A stretch of DNA of 64,000 nucleotides, taken from positions 1 through 64,000 of the forward strand of contig JANBPT010000027.1 of assembly GCA_027575765.1 (NCBI GenBank), in the 5' to 3' direction. Both the position numbers and the translations under genes were made by a program. This document shows positions 12,037 to 23,324 of the stretch, in pieces. The stretch comes from Tieghemiomyces parasiticus. Its lineage: Eukaryota; Kickxellomycota; Dimargaritomycetes; Dimargaritales; Dimargaritaceae. Positions within the stretch are counted from its first letter, which is position 1, and each line of letters opens with the position of its first letter. The notes under the pieces are model-generated. The model was not told where the DNA came from, did not search any database, and was given only the letters and a program-made list of their open reading frames with translations.

Positions 12037-14590
12037 ACTGGGTTCTCTAAGGTGCCTCACCCGCCTTCTCACCTGCACCGTCGGCCGGACCGACCGAAAA
12101 CCCTGGTGGGTTGGCGCTTTGAATTGCTATGGTACTGTTCTCTGCATTCCGTCCTAACGTCAAGCTCAATCGCAATGGGCCGCTGCAACACACTATGTAC
12201 TCGTCCTTAAGCGCCATTTTTTCGGCATTAGGTTAGATGTGCGATACTGAGCCAAGTTTGCGGCCGATCGATTATGGGTTGGGATAGTGATTTTGGATGG
12301 AAGAGCATGAGTCGGCGGGTGCCGACAGCCCTGTCCACGTGCCACATCCCCGCTTCTAAGCATACATGCACCATATTCGCCACCAATTTGCCCCCACCGT
12401 GCAGCACGCATACAACGGCTTGTATGTTACTGAGAAAAGGGGGGGTACGGGGCCAGGCTCTTATAATGCGTAGTGTCAGCGACCACCCCTGTGCACTACT
12501 ATGGGGGACCACCTCGATATCACTGTATGCATATGGCATGTTCAGCAAGTGAATGGGGAGGGGTCCGCTGACCAAGCCACGTAAACGTGGTGAGTCATAC
12601 ATTCGCTAGGGTTGGCCGTGGTCTGGGGCCGGGGGAAGTCTAGCTTGTGACTACGGAGGCACATTGGGGCCTCCTGCAGCAGTAGGGCGCGCGCGAAGCG
12701 GGCACCGTTTTCATACTGTACCGAGCCTCTATATTTGGGTTGTTATGATGCCTCCGCTGGCGAGTATGTTTACCAGTGGGTCCCAGAGTGGGCGTTTCCA
12801 TCCAGCTACCCAGCCTCCACCGCCAGCTGCCGTGACCTGTGACAAACATAGGTATGCAGCGCGGCACATCATAGGTGAGAAGTTGGGGAAGTGGAGGGTC
12901 CGCCAACTACCATCACGGCTGGATTGCAAGGCTACGGGTGTAACGGTCGAGGGCATTATTCGTTAAGTGTGCAGAGATTACCTACTTTTCATTCTATTGC
13001 ACTCAGATCTGCTCGCCCGTTACCGTCCTTGGCTGGTTTCAGCTTCACTTGTTGACAAGCTCCTCCCTCCAACAGAACGCCCCCATCACGGCAGAGGGGA
13101 ATGGGCAACGCTGTCGTGGGAGTGGGCAAGGAAGGAGTCCGTAAGACAATGGTGCGTCAGCTGCCTACACAGCGTTTCCTCCCCCTCCCTCGCTCTTGTG
13201 GGTAAGGTGACGGGTTTCACACCGCTCGTCCAGGCAAAGACTATAGAATGTCGCCTGGGTGGTCCCATTAGAAGCCTTACTGTTTTATTGTTGCTTGGGC
13301 TAAGGATCCTCTTCTGGGCTGTGAGTGAGACACCGCTAGTAGCCGTTTCTGCGAAGCTATGCCAAGTCGAAAGCTTACTGTCTATACTCGGATCGCTGCG
13401 CCCAGAATACTCTACGGTGGGGTGGCGGAGAAGTCTCCAGGATGGGGTAGAAAATAGTCACGGATCATCCAAGCTTCACCCCTCCGCCGGCCCGCAATGT
13501 CAGTCGGCTCGAATCCGTACCCTCACCTCCAAGGGGACTTGGGTGCGCGGGAAACCCACAGTCCATGGGTCATTCCAAGGGGTCGACCGTACACCTTGCA
13601 GCGTCTGTGACGGCTAAACGCCAACGGTCGTATTTAGTGACTTGCTTCACGTGGTCTGGTGTAATAGCAGCCTTGTGGGACATCCCTGGTCCACGGGCAC
13701 TTGCGTAATGGCCGGACGGAGACCCTGGCGCTAAAGGTTAATCCAGAAGAATCGCGTCCCGTGGTGGATTGTCCCCTCACCCTCGCCCTCGCCTTCGCCC
13801 TCACCTTTACATGAGCCAGTACCAGAGGGATTGGTGGGTAGAATCGCAGTACCAGCAGGATGGGCCGGCGTGCCCTTACTTGAAGCGGTAGGCCATGTAT
13901 GACGTCGTCTTCGGGGTACCTGGCGTGACGGGCAGTCGCTGCTTCGCTGGCCACCACGGGAGGGCCGGCTGACCAGGGCAGCCTGATTTGCGAGCTGATA
14001 AACTGGTTGAGCGACGGGGCGGAAACCTTAGATAGGAAGCAGCCTGGCGCGCCTTCCATTACCCCCTCCTCGTCTTCCGCGACGGCATTCACCCAACTGC
14101 GGCCACAGTCTATATTCACGTCGTGTTTATCCCTATCGGGCTGCTCACTTAGCGTCCGCGATGCGCCGTACCACCCACTCTCCCCGACGACAGCGCCGTA
14201 AACCGGACGTGTGCAACCTTGTCTACGCACGACGGTTGGGTTTGGCGGCGGCCTCGCTCACTGCGCTAACAATTGGTGACTACGGACCGTGAATTGTCCC
14301 CCCTCCCTTTCACAGTTTTTATCCCGCAGATGGCTGCGGTCTGTGGAACCTCGTCGTCCCCGGACGGGGAATCTGGTCGAAAAAACCGCCCCTTCCCCAA
14401 CTCGCCTGGGCTTCGGCGAGCCACACATCATAAGCCGATAGATCGATACCCCAGTCACTGAAACCTCCGGTGGCCCTCTATATGACCCCAGGCAGCTTAA
14501 GGAAATCCAGCCCGCAACCGCCCGTTTGCAGAGAATGCGGATACCATCCCTTCCATGCGCATACACCCCTCTGCTTTCCGCCGGTCAAAT
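12037..14590. other. intergenic, nothing recognised
   Basis: About 2.5 kb. Two opposing frames of about 200 codons (12967-13617 + and 13634-14230 -) have no domain or compositional support. No RNA gene is seen. Confidence 0.5.
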
Positions 14591-15635
14591 CGGGGAAAAG
14601 GGGGGAGGTGCATGAGCTACATGGTTCCAAACGATTCGCTCCCCACCCCCTAAGATTGTTGTGCGTTCCAGCGCCTTCCTCCATCCCAACCCCCCACCCT
14701 GCTCCCCCATTGGAGGAGGGGGGGCATTTCCCCCCTTCCCCATCCTCCGACTCTCATCTGCTGCGCATGGCCACCCGCCAATCTCCCATCCGCGTGTCCC
14801 TGTTTCTCCCGTCCCATCCACCACCTCCATCCCCACCCCGCCTGCATCCGCCCCAACTTTTTACCTGCCCTCAAGGGACCCTTCCTCCCGTCTGCCACAA
14901 TCTATTTAACACTGCTCCCACCCCGCCCCCGACCCTGAAACGTGCCTAAGTAACTCTCACTTCTCTCTCCAGCTTATCCTTAAGCCAGCTATTGCAACCT
15001 CGCCCATTCGAGTTACTCGCAATCGTCTCATTCCCCTCGATTGCCTCCAGCTGCTGCTTCCTCTGCCCCTCCTCTACTTCTTCCTTCCCTGGTCTCATCC
15101 GCCTCACCTTTTATCGACTATAAAGCTTCTCTAAAGAACACATCCCTAGCCCTTAAAAATTCCAGAAAAAATTCCTCTTTTCACCAAACCCGCTTGTGCC
15201 ACCCCTTTCTTTATTCCCCTTCCTCAACCTCCTCGAGTGTCTCGGAGGTTTTAAGCCCACTGATCCGATCACAACCACCTATCTGTCCCAAAGCTGTTGG
15301 CGAGCCTACCCTGTAGGACTTCGTCACACCCTTCCCTCGTCGACACGCTGGCCCAAACATTGGTTATCCTCCTCTTCTCCTCCTCCACCATCTGCAGTAA
15401 AGGCATCAAACCCAAACCCCAGCTCTAGCCCCCGGTTGGTCCTTACGCTCATCCCCGTCCGGCCCGTAACCCTCCCTCCCTGCAACACAAACCTTCACCT
15501 TCACGCTTCCGAGTTTTCCCTGGTGTACGCTCCTCTGCAGTTGTCCACCGTCCGCACACACACCTTCGTTTATCCCCTTTTTTCCATCACCCTATCTCCT
15601 TCCTCCCCCCTACCCACCGTACCGTCCCAGTCAAC
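14590..15635 (+). promoter_or_regulatory. long pyrimidine-rich leader/promoter of antizyme
   Basis: About 1 kb immediately before the antizyme start codon is strongly C/T-rich on the coding strand. I see no ATG between about 14770 and 15635 on this strand. Similar but shorter C/T-rich blocks precede ATP14, the TBC gene and SEC24. The tract may contain the promoter and a long 5' untranslated region without upstream ATGs. The transcription start is not visible from sequence. Confidence 0.5.
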
Positions 15636-16680
15636 ATGATCGCCTACAGCCGCGAGACCCTTTTCGCCAGCCAGGAGTTCTCGAATAATAACGACCCGGA
15701 GGACTCGTCACACCAGCAGCAGCACCAGGACGACTTCGACCTGGTGCCTGCGCAGAACTCCGACCACCCCCTCTCCGTCTACTGCCTCGAGCGCTCCGCC
15801 AGCCATCGTCGTGAGAAGTACTACTATCACGCGGGAAAGAAATCCGGGTGGTGCGTTTGACGTCCCTTCGGTTACTTTCGGAGGCGGAGGGGGACGACGG
15901 GGCGCCGCTGTCAAGCCCGGCGGGGTCGCTGCTGGCGCAGCTGATCCCGGGACCGGGAGCCCTGGGACGGACGAGAGCGAGGAGGATGACTCCTTCGCCT
16001 CGTCGTCCCTTCGCGCTGGCGCCAGTTGCTCGGCCCGTCGTGAACTCCCCCGCGCAGTGGCGAGAAGCGGTAGCAGTACCGCTTCCTCGCTGGGCTCCTC
16101 GCCCGGTCGACTTTCGGCGTGTCTATCGCCACCCCAGCTGCTGACCAAGGCTCTGCGGTCGGCGCCTGCCCCTGTCGTCATGACCGGCGGCCCTGTGCGT
16201 GCCTCAGCGACTACTGCCGGTGGTCTGCTGCGTCCGCGCGGTGAGGCGTCCTCGCGCCGTGCGCTCCGCCACGAACATCTGCTGGACCGACTGTCCACCG
16301 AGCACCGACTGGCCCGTACTCTGTTCCCGACCGACCGCGCCGACGCCGCCTCCGCCGAGATGTGGATCCAGGCCGGCGATCTGGCACACCGTCCGGTGCG
16401 CCCGACGGTCTGGAAAGCCTGCGAGGTTGCTCACCAGCTGTTTGTACAGGCCGACGGTTTTGCCCAGCTGACTGATGAGGAGTTCCGCACCGTTTTGCTG
16501 GCCCTGCTTGAGTTTGCCGAAGAGGCCCGCCATGACACAGCCATTGTCATGGCTATCAACCGCGCCCAGCCCGGGTCGGCCGATCTGGTACGCGCCTTCC
16601 TCTACGCCGGTTTTGAGATGGTCCACCCTGCGACCTACCAGCACAACCCGGATTACGTCCTAGTTGGCTACGAGCTCTAA
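15636..16680 (+). CDS. OAZ: ornithine decarboxylase antizyme, +1 programmed frameshift
   Basis: Antizyme binds ornithine decarboxylase, drives its ubiquitin-independent degradation by the proteasome and lowers polyamine uptake. It is made only when ribosomes shift frame, which polyamines stimulate. Frame 0 covers 15636-15857 (74 codons) and ends at TGA 15858-15860. Skipping T15858 gives the second frame, 15859-16680, for a product of 347 residues. The junction reads GWCV|DVPSV, matching the WCxDVP junction of animal antizymes. The C-terminal domain is typical: LLEFAEEA, then a strand, a helix SADLVRAFLYAGFEMVHP, and YVLVGYEL at the end (compare LLEFAEE and LLRTFSFLGFEIVRPGHP in animals). A Ser/Gly/Ala-rich linker of over 100 residues lies between the two parts and makes it longer than animal antizymes. 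There is no sign of an intron. Confidence 0.95.
15849..15861 (+). promoter_or_regulatory. +1 ribosomal frameshift site TGG-TGC-GTT-TGA-C
   Basis: The frame 0 codons TGG TGC GTT are followed by the stop TGA 15858-15860 and then C. A +1 shift at GTT reads GAC GTC CCT, giving Asp-Val-Pro. Known antizyme sites use different last sense codons before UGA (UCC in mammals, GCG in budding yeast). GTT here is a variant of that pattern. Confidence 0.9.
15861..15896 (+). promoter_or_regulatory. candidate stimulatory hairpin after the frameshift site
   Basis: CGTCCC at 15861-15866, directly after the stop codon, can pair with GGGACG at 15891-15896, leaving a 24-base loop. This six-pair stem sits where animal antizyme mRNAs carry a stimulatory pseudoknot. 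No folding energy was computed, and the bases also encode protein, so this is tentative. Confidence 0.3.
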
Positions 16681-17408
16681 GTCGCCCACTGACCCCTGCA
16701 TCCCTCCCCCTTTTTCGCTGATCTCATCGACCTCGTTCCCTCTAAAAGTAGTTTATCGCGGCGTTGGTCGTTCAGCTGCCGTGTACACCCTCTCCCGCAC
16801 CTCTGTCATAGTTATACTTCTCTACTCAAACAATTTTTCCTCCTCCTCATATTTTCACGTGTGCGCCGGCACTGCCGACTTTGCTTTACCAGGTCTTTAT
16901 CCACTCCTAAGTGTGTATGAATGTGTGCTGCTGCTGTATTCTTAATTGTACACCAGTCACTACCCTCAAGGCTTAGCCTACCGATAACAACTTGTCTACT
17001 CTTCCCCCCCATATACTTCGCCATCGACTCATTTACTAGTCCAATAAATTTTTTCAATAACACGCATTTTCTCACTATATACTATGGTCGCGTCATGACC
17101 CCTCCCCCCTTTCCCCTGTAGCCAAGGGACTTAACAGGGCGGCCAAGCCCGAGCGGTGGGCCCGATTAACTGATCTGGTGCTGGACATCTTGATCCTTCA
17201 CACTTTACAAGGGGAATGTAAAGGACCCTGGGGTCCCTCACGGCATACCCCCCCCCCGCAACAAAGGTTAGTGAAGGCTGAAACTCACCATGGATACATA
17301 CTGCGAATGCACCTCACTGAGCATCTTTATTTAGACCGATACCCCTATCCAGCATGTGCCGTCCAGAGTACCGCATAATTCCTCAATAATCTTTCGGCCT
17401 CCCCCCCT
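16681..17408. other. convergent 3' region between antizyme and lipase
   Basis: AT-richer, T-rich DNA after the antizyme stop codon, with no gene recognised. It should hold the 3' untranslated regions of both convergent genes. AATAAA near 17043 on the plus strand could be an antizyme polyadenylation signal. Confidence 0.45.
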
Positions 17409-18842
17409 TTATAAGCACCAGGGTCCGAAAGAAATGTCCCAGACGTACATATGGGCACCCATATTAGGCGACGGCTGGGCTTTGGAGCAGAATGGGTTCT
17501 CGCGGATAGATGTGGGTTTGTTAGGGACCTTGACATCGGGGCACTCCATGACCTGGGTGGCATGTCGACTCAGACCCAGGGTGACCCAGTACTCGTGGGG
17601 GTGGTGGTAGAACCCGAGGAGGGTGGGAGGTAACGTTGGAATGAGGTCATTGTTGGAGGTTAGTCGGTTGACCTGGAAGGATCGGAGGGTCCTCCCGGTG
17701 GCGGTGGTCGGGTCGAGGAAAACCACCACCTGAGGAGCGGCCGCGATCTGCCCACGGTAGTCACTGAGCAGAGAGTCACCTCCCGATCCCAGGGGGTTAT
17801 TACTACTTTGGGCGGCGGGAACGACGGCAGTGGTGGTGGTATACTTCAGCACCGTCTCGTAGATGAGCTCGGCAAAGGCGCGGTTACCCACGCGTGGTCC
17901 CCCGATCGTCGTTAGGGTCAGGTCGATTTCTATATTCACCCCATTCCGCCGTGTCCGCCCGCTAGGGTTGGTGGGCACCAGCTCATCGATACGCTGGACG
18001 ATATCTAGACTGGCCAGGGTGGCCAACGCGCCGCCAAGGGAGTGGCCTGTGACCACCATCTGGATCGTCTCGACGGGCTCGTCTGGGTTTAGCGTGAGGT
18101 CGGCGATGAGGCTGGTGAGTTGTTGGTGTATTTCCGGCTGGATAGCCTGGAAACACCGGTAAAACCCGCCGTGTACTTTGGCGCCTCGAACAGGATCGTA
18201 GGTATAATTGAGTGAGGCAAACTGAAGGTCGTAGAGCCAGGTATGGGGGTCGCTACTTCTGCAGGGGATAGATGGGAAGGCGGTAGGGGAATCGCAGGCA
18301 TAAGTCACATAGTCGTCTGTATCCGGAAGCGAAGTGTTTCTTGCAGAGTCATCTTGTGCTCGGCCGAGTGTCAGAATAATAATAATGCTAATAAAAGAGG
18401 GGCGAAAAGGGCTGCTCACTTACCCTCGGAAGGATAATATAACCTCGGCTGTACGCTGATCGGTCAATCGGTAGGCCAAGTAGGCAGCCAGGCCCATATC
18501 TGGTCGGTCAGCATAATGGTACATCTGGAACCCCTTGGTGCACCGCCGACCACAGTCCCACGCACGTATGGCCGGAGGCAGGCAATATGCGGCGGCAGCC
18601 CAGAGCGTGTGCTGGTAGAGCGCTTCGACCTTTGGTCCGGTTATTGGACGGGGTAACCGGTCCCATAAGCCATAGTGCTGTAACGGCGGTGGTGATGGTA
18701 GCTCAGGGTCGGCAGGTACCGTCGTTAAGGTGGGAGGCGGCGTTTCGGAGTAACTGTGACTGCCCCCACTGACGTAACCGGAACCTAAACTGGTCGACAC
18801 GAGAAAAAGGAGTGAGCCTAGATTCCATAATGGGAAGCGCAT
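17409..18842 (-). CDS. secreted class 3 (fungal-type) lipase, 2 exons
   Basis: Secreted triacylglycerol lipase/esterase of the Lipase_3 family (Rhizomucor/Thermomyces lipase fold). Exons are 18842-18424 and 18339-17409, separated by an 84-base intron (GTAAGT, TTCTGAC branch-like site, CAAG), giving 449 residues. The N terminus MRFPLWNLGSLLFLVSTSLG is a signal peptide. Exon 1 ends in EVILSFRG, the usual strand before the lid. Exon 2 has the nucleophile elbow VTGHSLGGA (Ser240) and GGPRVGNRAF. The likely acid is Asp371 in SNNDLIPTLPP, with HHPHEYWV after it. The likely catalytic histidine is His436 in GAHMYVWD. Paired cysteines fit an extracellular protein. An insert of about 50 residues follows GGPRVGN and makes it longer than the Rhizomucor enzyme. 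Confidence 0.88.
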
Positions 18843-20524
18843 GAGGCCAAGGGTTCCGCAGCTGTGGAACAGGCCGGATGTGGGGCGAGTGCAAGAATTA
18901 GAGTGATGCGTCGACGTAAGAAATGTGGCTAGAGGGCGTAGAGATGTATGGGGAGGAGGGGGGAGGGAGGCCGAGATGTGAGTTGGAAAAGGGATCCTCG
19001 ACGGGGGGGGGGCACAAGGACGCTAAGTGGGAAGGTGGGTGAACTCCTGCGTAGTGCACAGCAGGCTGCGTCAAAGGATGGGCAGGGCTGTTAAAGAAAA
19101 GGCACGGTAGCGGACGATGTTGGCCACTGAGTATCTCATAAATAAATAAAAAGTGGCCAAAAGCAACACGGGATCTGGGGTACAATGTCGGTCGGAATAT
19201 ACCGAAAAGTTGACATTTTTATAACCCTAATTCCTTCCCCCCCTCTTCCCGTGCCTCTCTATACTTCACATTTACGACAGAGGCGCCTATATGAATGAAG
19301 TATAACTGAGCACAGAGATCGCCTGACCGACATACTGCACCTCCACCGGTTCAGCCCCGCCTAATTTCGGGTTTAATCGTTCTGCCGGTTCTCGTCGCCC
19401 AGCATTAGCAAACTCTGGAGGAAGTCAGATAGGAGTTACCTGTAACACGCACGCCGAGCTGAACATGCCATTCTGGGCTGCAGCGGTCTGGTGGTTACGA
19501 TCAATAAACTCCTGACTGCTATGCTGCGGTCTCTCTATTAGTACAGTAGCTCACCAAAGGGAATCGTGCCTTGACCTTAATCTACCAGGCAAGTATTGGA
19601 TACTTTAGCACCGGTAGAGCAGCTAAAGAGAGGGGGGAGAAGAGTAGCTCGGGTGACGGTCATGCGGATGGACCGCGGGCAGGCCTGATGATTCAAGCCA
19701 CCAAAGGCGCTGGTCAAGATCGTCAGCCAAACTGATGAACTGGTATTTTGGGGCACCAGACTCGAGTAGAGTATAGAAGCCGTCGTCGGTCGGTCTAAAC
19801 GAATGTAACAAGTAGGCAATGTAAAAAAAATCTGGCCATATTAGCGGTTATTTGTTCCATAGATGAAACCAAGGGGAGGGGGTGTTGGATCCGACATATC
19901 AGCTGGTACGACCCACACTAGCAACGTACTAGTTCTCGTAACTCAGCCCATCGTTTCAACTCTCCACCATACCCCCATCCAATGTTCCAGCTTATTGCCA
20001 ACGTGATGCGTACATCCTCGGTAGACAAATACATTCCTATGCCTGTAATACCGAGCATATCCTAACACGATCAAGCATCGTGCGGGGCTATATCGCCGAT
20101 GCTATTTCTAGCGTCAACAAGTGGACCGTCCACTTTCGCACTGAATATGGAACTGTGGATAGAGAATCTGGCCTGGCCGTACGCCAGCCGGCCGTATAGA
20201 CCTTGACGGCGGAGGCACCAGCTACCTGCGGGTTACTATCTACACCAATGCCACAGCCAGGATTTATCGTCCCAACCCGCCAGCTGCCGCCTACTGAGTA
20301 TCGAGCCCTGGCGTAGATCAATGTACCGACTTGGGCACGCTGCAACCACTTCGAATCGAGGCTCTCTATATTATCAATATATAACATTAGAACCTCATTT
20401 ACTACATGCCTTCATCATATTGCGCCAAATCATTTTGATTGATAGTTACTACTTTCTAATGAGATTTCTCTAGATAAATCGATGTCCACAATGTTTCGGG
20501 CTGCCACCAGCATTGTAGCCATTC
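18843..20524. other. intergenic, nothing firmly recognised
   Basis: This includes the lipase upstream region (TTTATTTATTTATG on the minus strand near 19140). A minus-strand frame near 19630-19810 reads protein-like (DGFYTLLESG, FISLADDLDQRLWWLESSG) but is short, has no clear start or splice partner, and matches no family I know. The rest shows no gene. Confidence 0.4.
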
Positions 20525-21544
20525 TCATACAGCAATGACGTTCCCCCCGCTAAAGTGCTGGTCCAGGGCCGCGTTAAAGCGACGGAACTGTTCCAAAGCC
20601 AGAGCGTGGCCCGACCCTGGAAATACCAGCGTCGGTGCGCGGAGATGGGTGGCGAGTAGCAGTGAGTCAGCGCAGGGAATTACCCGATCGTCGGTGCCCG
20701 TGAGGATCAGACAGCGGACCCGTGGATGGTCACGTAGGGGCTGCAACTGGTTCGGCGACACCCAATGACGCATCGGTGCTGAAAGGTGCCCCAAGAACTC
20801 TTGCAAAGTGTTGATGGGCGTAAAGGCGTCGAGATCCATTCCAGACTCGTGGACAAAATCCAAGTTGGTGTGTACGCGGCCGACCAGTTTAAGATTTCCA
20901 CCCAGGTCAGTACAGGGCTGCTCTAACCAGAAGAAAGGAAACACCAACCCCTTGCTCAGATGTACCTTTTCACTGTTACTTCGGGCCAGCACAAAGCGCA
21001 CAAATTGGTAGGATGTGGTGATGGAGAAACAGCGACGCCCCATGGTGGTGCTGGTGAACGTGAAGCTCGCAAACCGGTCGAGGTCGCCCACGATGGCCAT
21101 TTCCTGGGCCACCATTCCGCCGAGGCTGCATCCAACCACATGGACGTCGGCCGTCCACCCCAGGTGGTCGAGGAGGGCTAGGGTATCATGGGCCATGGCC
21201 TTGGTGGTGGAAAACCCCGGTGGGGTATCGGACCTACCAACCCCACGAGTATCAAAGATGAGTATTTGGTATTCGGGTCGGGTAGCGAAGTACCGAACCT
21301 GGTATTCCCACGCAGCCAGGTTCGTGCCGAATCCACTGATGAACACCACGTGCCGGGGTCCGTGGCCGTGGAGTTCATAGTAGAGCCGAAATTCGATGGA
21401 TCCATCATTGGGACGTGCCGGTACTATGAAGTAGGCCTGACAGTCTAAGGTTTCAGCGAAGGTTGCCGGGGGCAGGTTGACCAACGAAGGTTTGGTCTCG
21501 AAGATATCGCTAGATGATGGCTGACTCGGCTGTGAGCACTCCAT
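20525..21544 (-). CDS. alpha/beta hydrolase (esterase/epoxide hydrolase-like), 339 aa
   Basis: Single-exon alpha/beta hydrolase fold 1 protein; the substrate is unknown. The start is ATG at 21544, because the in-frame codon six bases upstream is GTG. The order of motifs is canonical. HVVFISGFGTN forms the oxyanion-hole strand and turn (residues about 66-76). ILIFDTRGVGRSDTP follows. VVGCSLGGMVAQE is the nucleophile elbow with Ser140, with Cys in place of the commoner His before it. LILTGTDDRVIP holds the likely acid. FPGSGHALALEQF holds the catalytic histidine. No signal peptide is seen, so it is probably cytosolic. Length and layout fit the family. A cap region lies between residues about 170 and 270. 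Confidence 0.88.
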   Translation of the reverse strand: MECSQPSQPSSSDIFETKPSLVNLPPATFAETLDCQAYFIVPARPNDGSIEFRLYYELHGHGPRHVVFISGFGTNLAAWEYQVRYFATRPEYQILIFDTRGVGRSDTPPGFSTTKAMAHDTLALLDHLGWTADVHVVGCSLGGMVAQEMAIVGDLDRFASFTFTSTTMGRRCFSITTSYQFVRFVLARSNSEKVHLSKGLVFPFFWLEQPCTDLGGNLKLVGRVHTNLDFVHESGMDLDAFTPINTLQEFLGHLSAPMRHWVSPNQLQPLRDHPRVRCLILTGTDDRVIPCADSLLLATHLRAPTLVFPGSGHALALEQFRRFNAALDQHFSGGNVIAV

Positions 21545-21704
21545 CGGCACGTGGGTGACAGAGTGTAGGCTGAACAGAGGTTGTGAGAAGTTTAAGGATG
21601 TGTAAAGGGCACAATAGGAAACTTCGAATTAGTTTCAAGGTCTATCTGATCCTGAAGGGAGAGGGGAGAAAATAAGTAAGCGAAGGGTGCTTCCACTCAT
21701 CCCC

Positions 21705-21711
21705 CTTTATA
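21705..21711 (-). promoter_or_regulatory. TATA-like box upstream of the alpha/beta hydrolase
   Basis: TATAAAG on the minus strand, about 160 bases upstream of the start codon and followed by a G-rich run. Position and sequence suit a core promoter element; this is unproven. Confidence 0.3.
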
Positions 21712-23324
21712 CTATGCTTTCCCCTAGATTTATTACCGCGCCAGGTGGGGATAGATCGATTCTGTTGTACAGCTGCGCTTATCAAGCTAGGCCCGGGTGA
21801 AGATGCATAGGGGGGATTTCAATTTCCCTTTGGTGCTGAATGCCCGCTCCTACGATTCCTTAGTGTACATCCAAGTCCAAGGTTACGAGAGAGAATCCAA
21901 CCATTTTCTCCTCTAAAATGAAATCAAGGAGTTCACCGAGAAAATTCGACCCCCCTTCCCTCTCTTCCCCAATCCTTTCTGACTGGACGAACCCGCCCTC
22001 TAATTTGGTAAGGGTTGTGAGGAGATTCAATTACAAAACCCCTCTCCCCACCTCCACCCCCTACCTCCTCCCTCGCGTCATTTGTTCATTTTAAGCGTAT
22101 TAATGCTTACGCTACAAGCGTCGCTCTTGTCTTGGACCGTTCTTGCCACCTCCTTCCCGTCCTAGGTATTACCTGGGGCCACCTCACCATTTGAAACCTG
22201 GCCCCTTGCCTCCCTATCCTTAAAGCACGAGGGAAACTGCTACAGTGCAATTTGTAGCATTCTGTAAGGATCCTGGGAGTCTGCCATCCGATTGGGCGGT
22301 ACATCTCCCCCTTATGGGGGTAAATGCGCAGCCTAACGGACCATGCCTTGCGCTGTCAGCCCGGTGACGGTGGCCACTTTCCTTGGACCCTTGTCAGTCT
22401 GTCGGATAATATCAGTCAGGCTAAGACTGAACGGATTTTTCCATCACGGAAAACCATCCGCCGCACGTCCTCAAACTTGGCACCCCATCTGGTCGTACTC
22501 TGGAGTAAACCGTGGGTACTCCTATGGAGCTAGCGGCCCTTCCCAATGCACAGACCTGCCCTAAACAATTCGCAGGGGAAGTCGGCCATCTGGGCTGTTT
22601 TTCTACCTTCAATCAAGGATTCGGCCATCCCAGTCCTTGGGCTGTGAACATTACTCTGCTTCAAATATTGTGAGTGCAGGTTGATATCCCTTCATTATTA
22701 TCGTTGTCCACTCTTCAACCTTACCACTTTCATTACTACGCGATATTTTTCGAATCACCTTTTAACGCTTGGCTATCGTAATTTTTCTATTACAACACTA
22801 TACGAAATGATTTTATCGGGTTGTAATACCCATGTTAGCTGCGTAGTTTACAGTGTCGCGGGTAAAAACCGGGGAGGTACAGGAAACGCACTACGTCAAC
22901 AGGCCAACCGATACTTGATATACATATAATGGTTAGGAATTCTAAAGATTAGGATTGTACCCGAAACCCTGTGCTCATGACTCGCCTGACCAGGCATACC
23001 AGACGCCTCACAGGCCGCCTCCTACATTGCTACTTTGCAGCCTACCTGTTTGCCTATATCGCATTGTTACCCCCTATTCACCATTGCACCACCAGCGGCC
23101 CACTCTTATGACTCATGACACCTACCTAGGCCCCTCCGATGGCCGACACGAGCATCACCAGTAGGACCGGCGAACCCGTAACCCAAGCTAACCGCCCGCC
23201 TTCAAGGAGGGCCATCCCCATCGCTACTACTCCAAATAACTATCCTTTACTTTGCAATAAATACCCTTTGGCAGCTAACCTACCACGGTTAGGAAATGAT
23301 GGCTTAAGTTCGGGATTATAGCTG

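Noticed and set aside
12967..13617. Plus-strand open frame of 217 codons
   Set aside because: No domain, no codon bias like the confident genes, and a start that is not ATG (GTG context); it looks like chance in GC-mixed DNA.
13634..14230. Minus-strand open frame of about 198 codons
   Set aside because: Low-complexity Arg/Ala patches, no family motif and no splice support.
15196..15639. Upstream frame that overlaps the antizyme start (stop at ATGA)
   Set aside because: It has no ATG; the first codon is GTG and there is no internal Met. It is a shadow of the C/T-rich leader.
15708..16298. Antisense frame of about 196 codons across the antizyme gene
   Set aside because: Mirror of GC-rich antizyme codons; the sense strand has clear antizyme homology.
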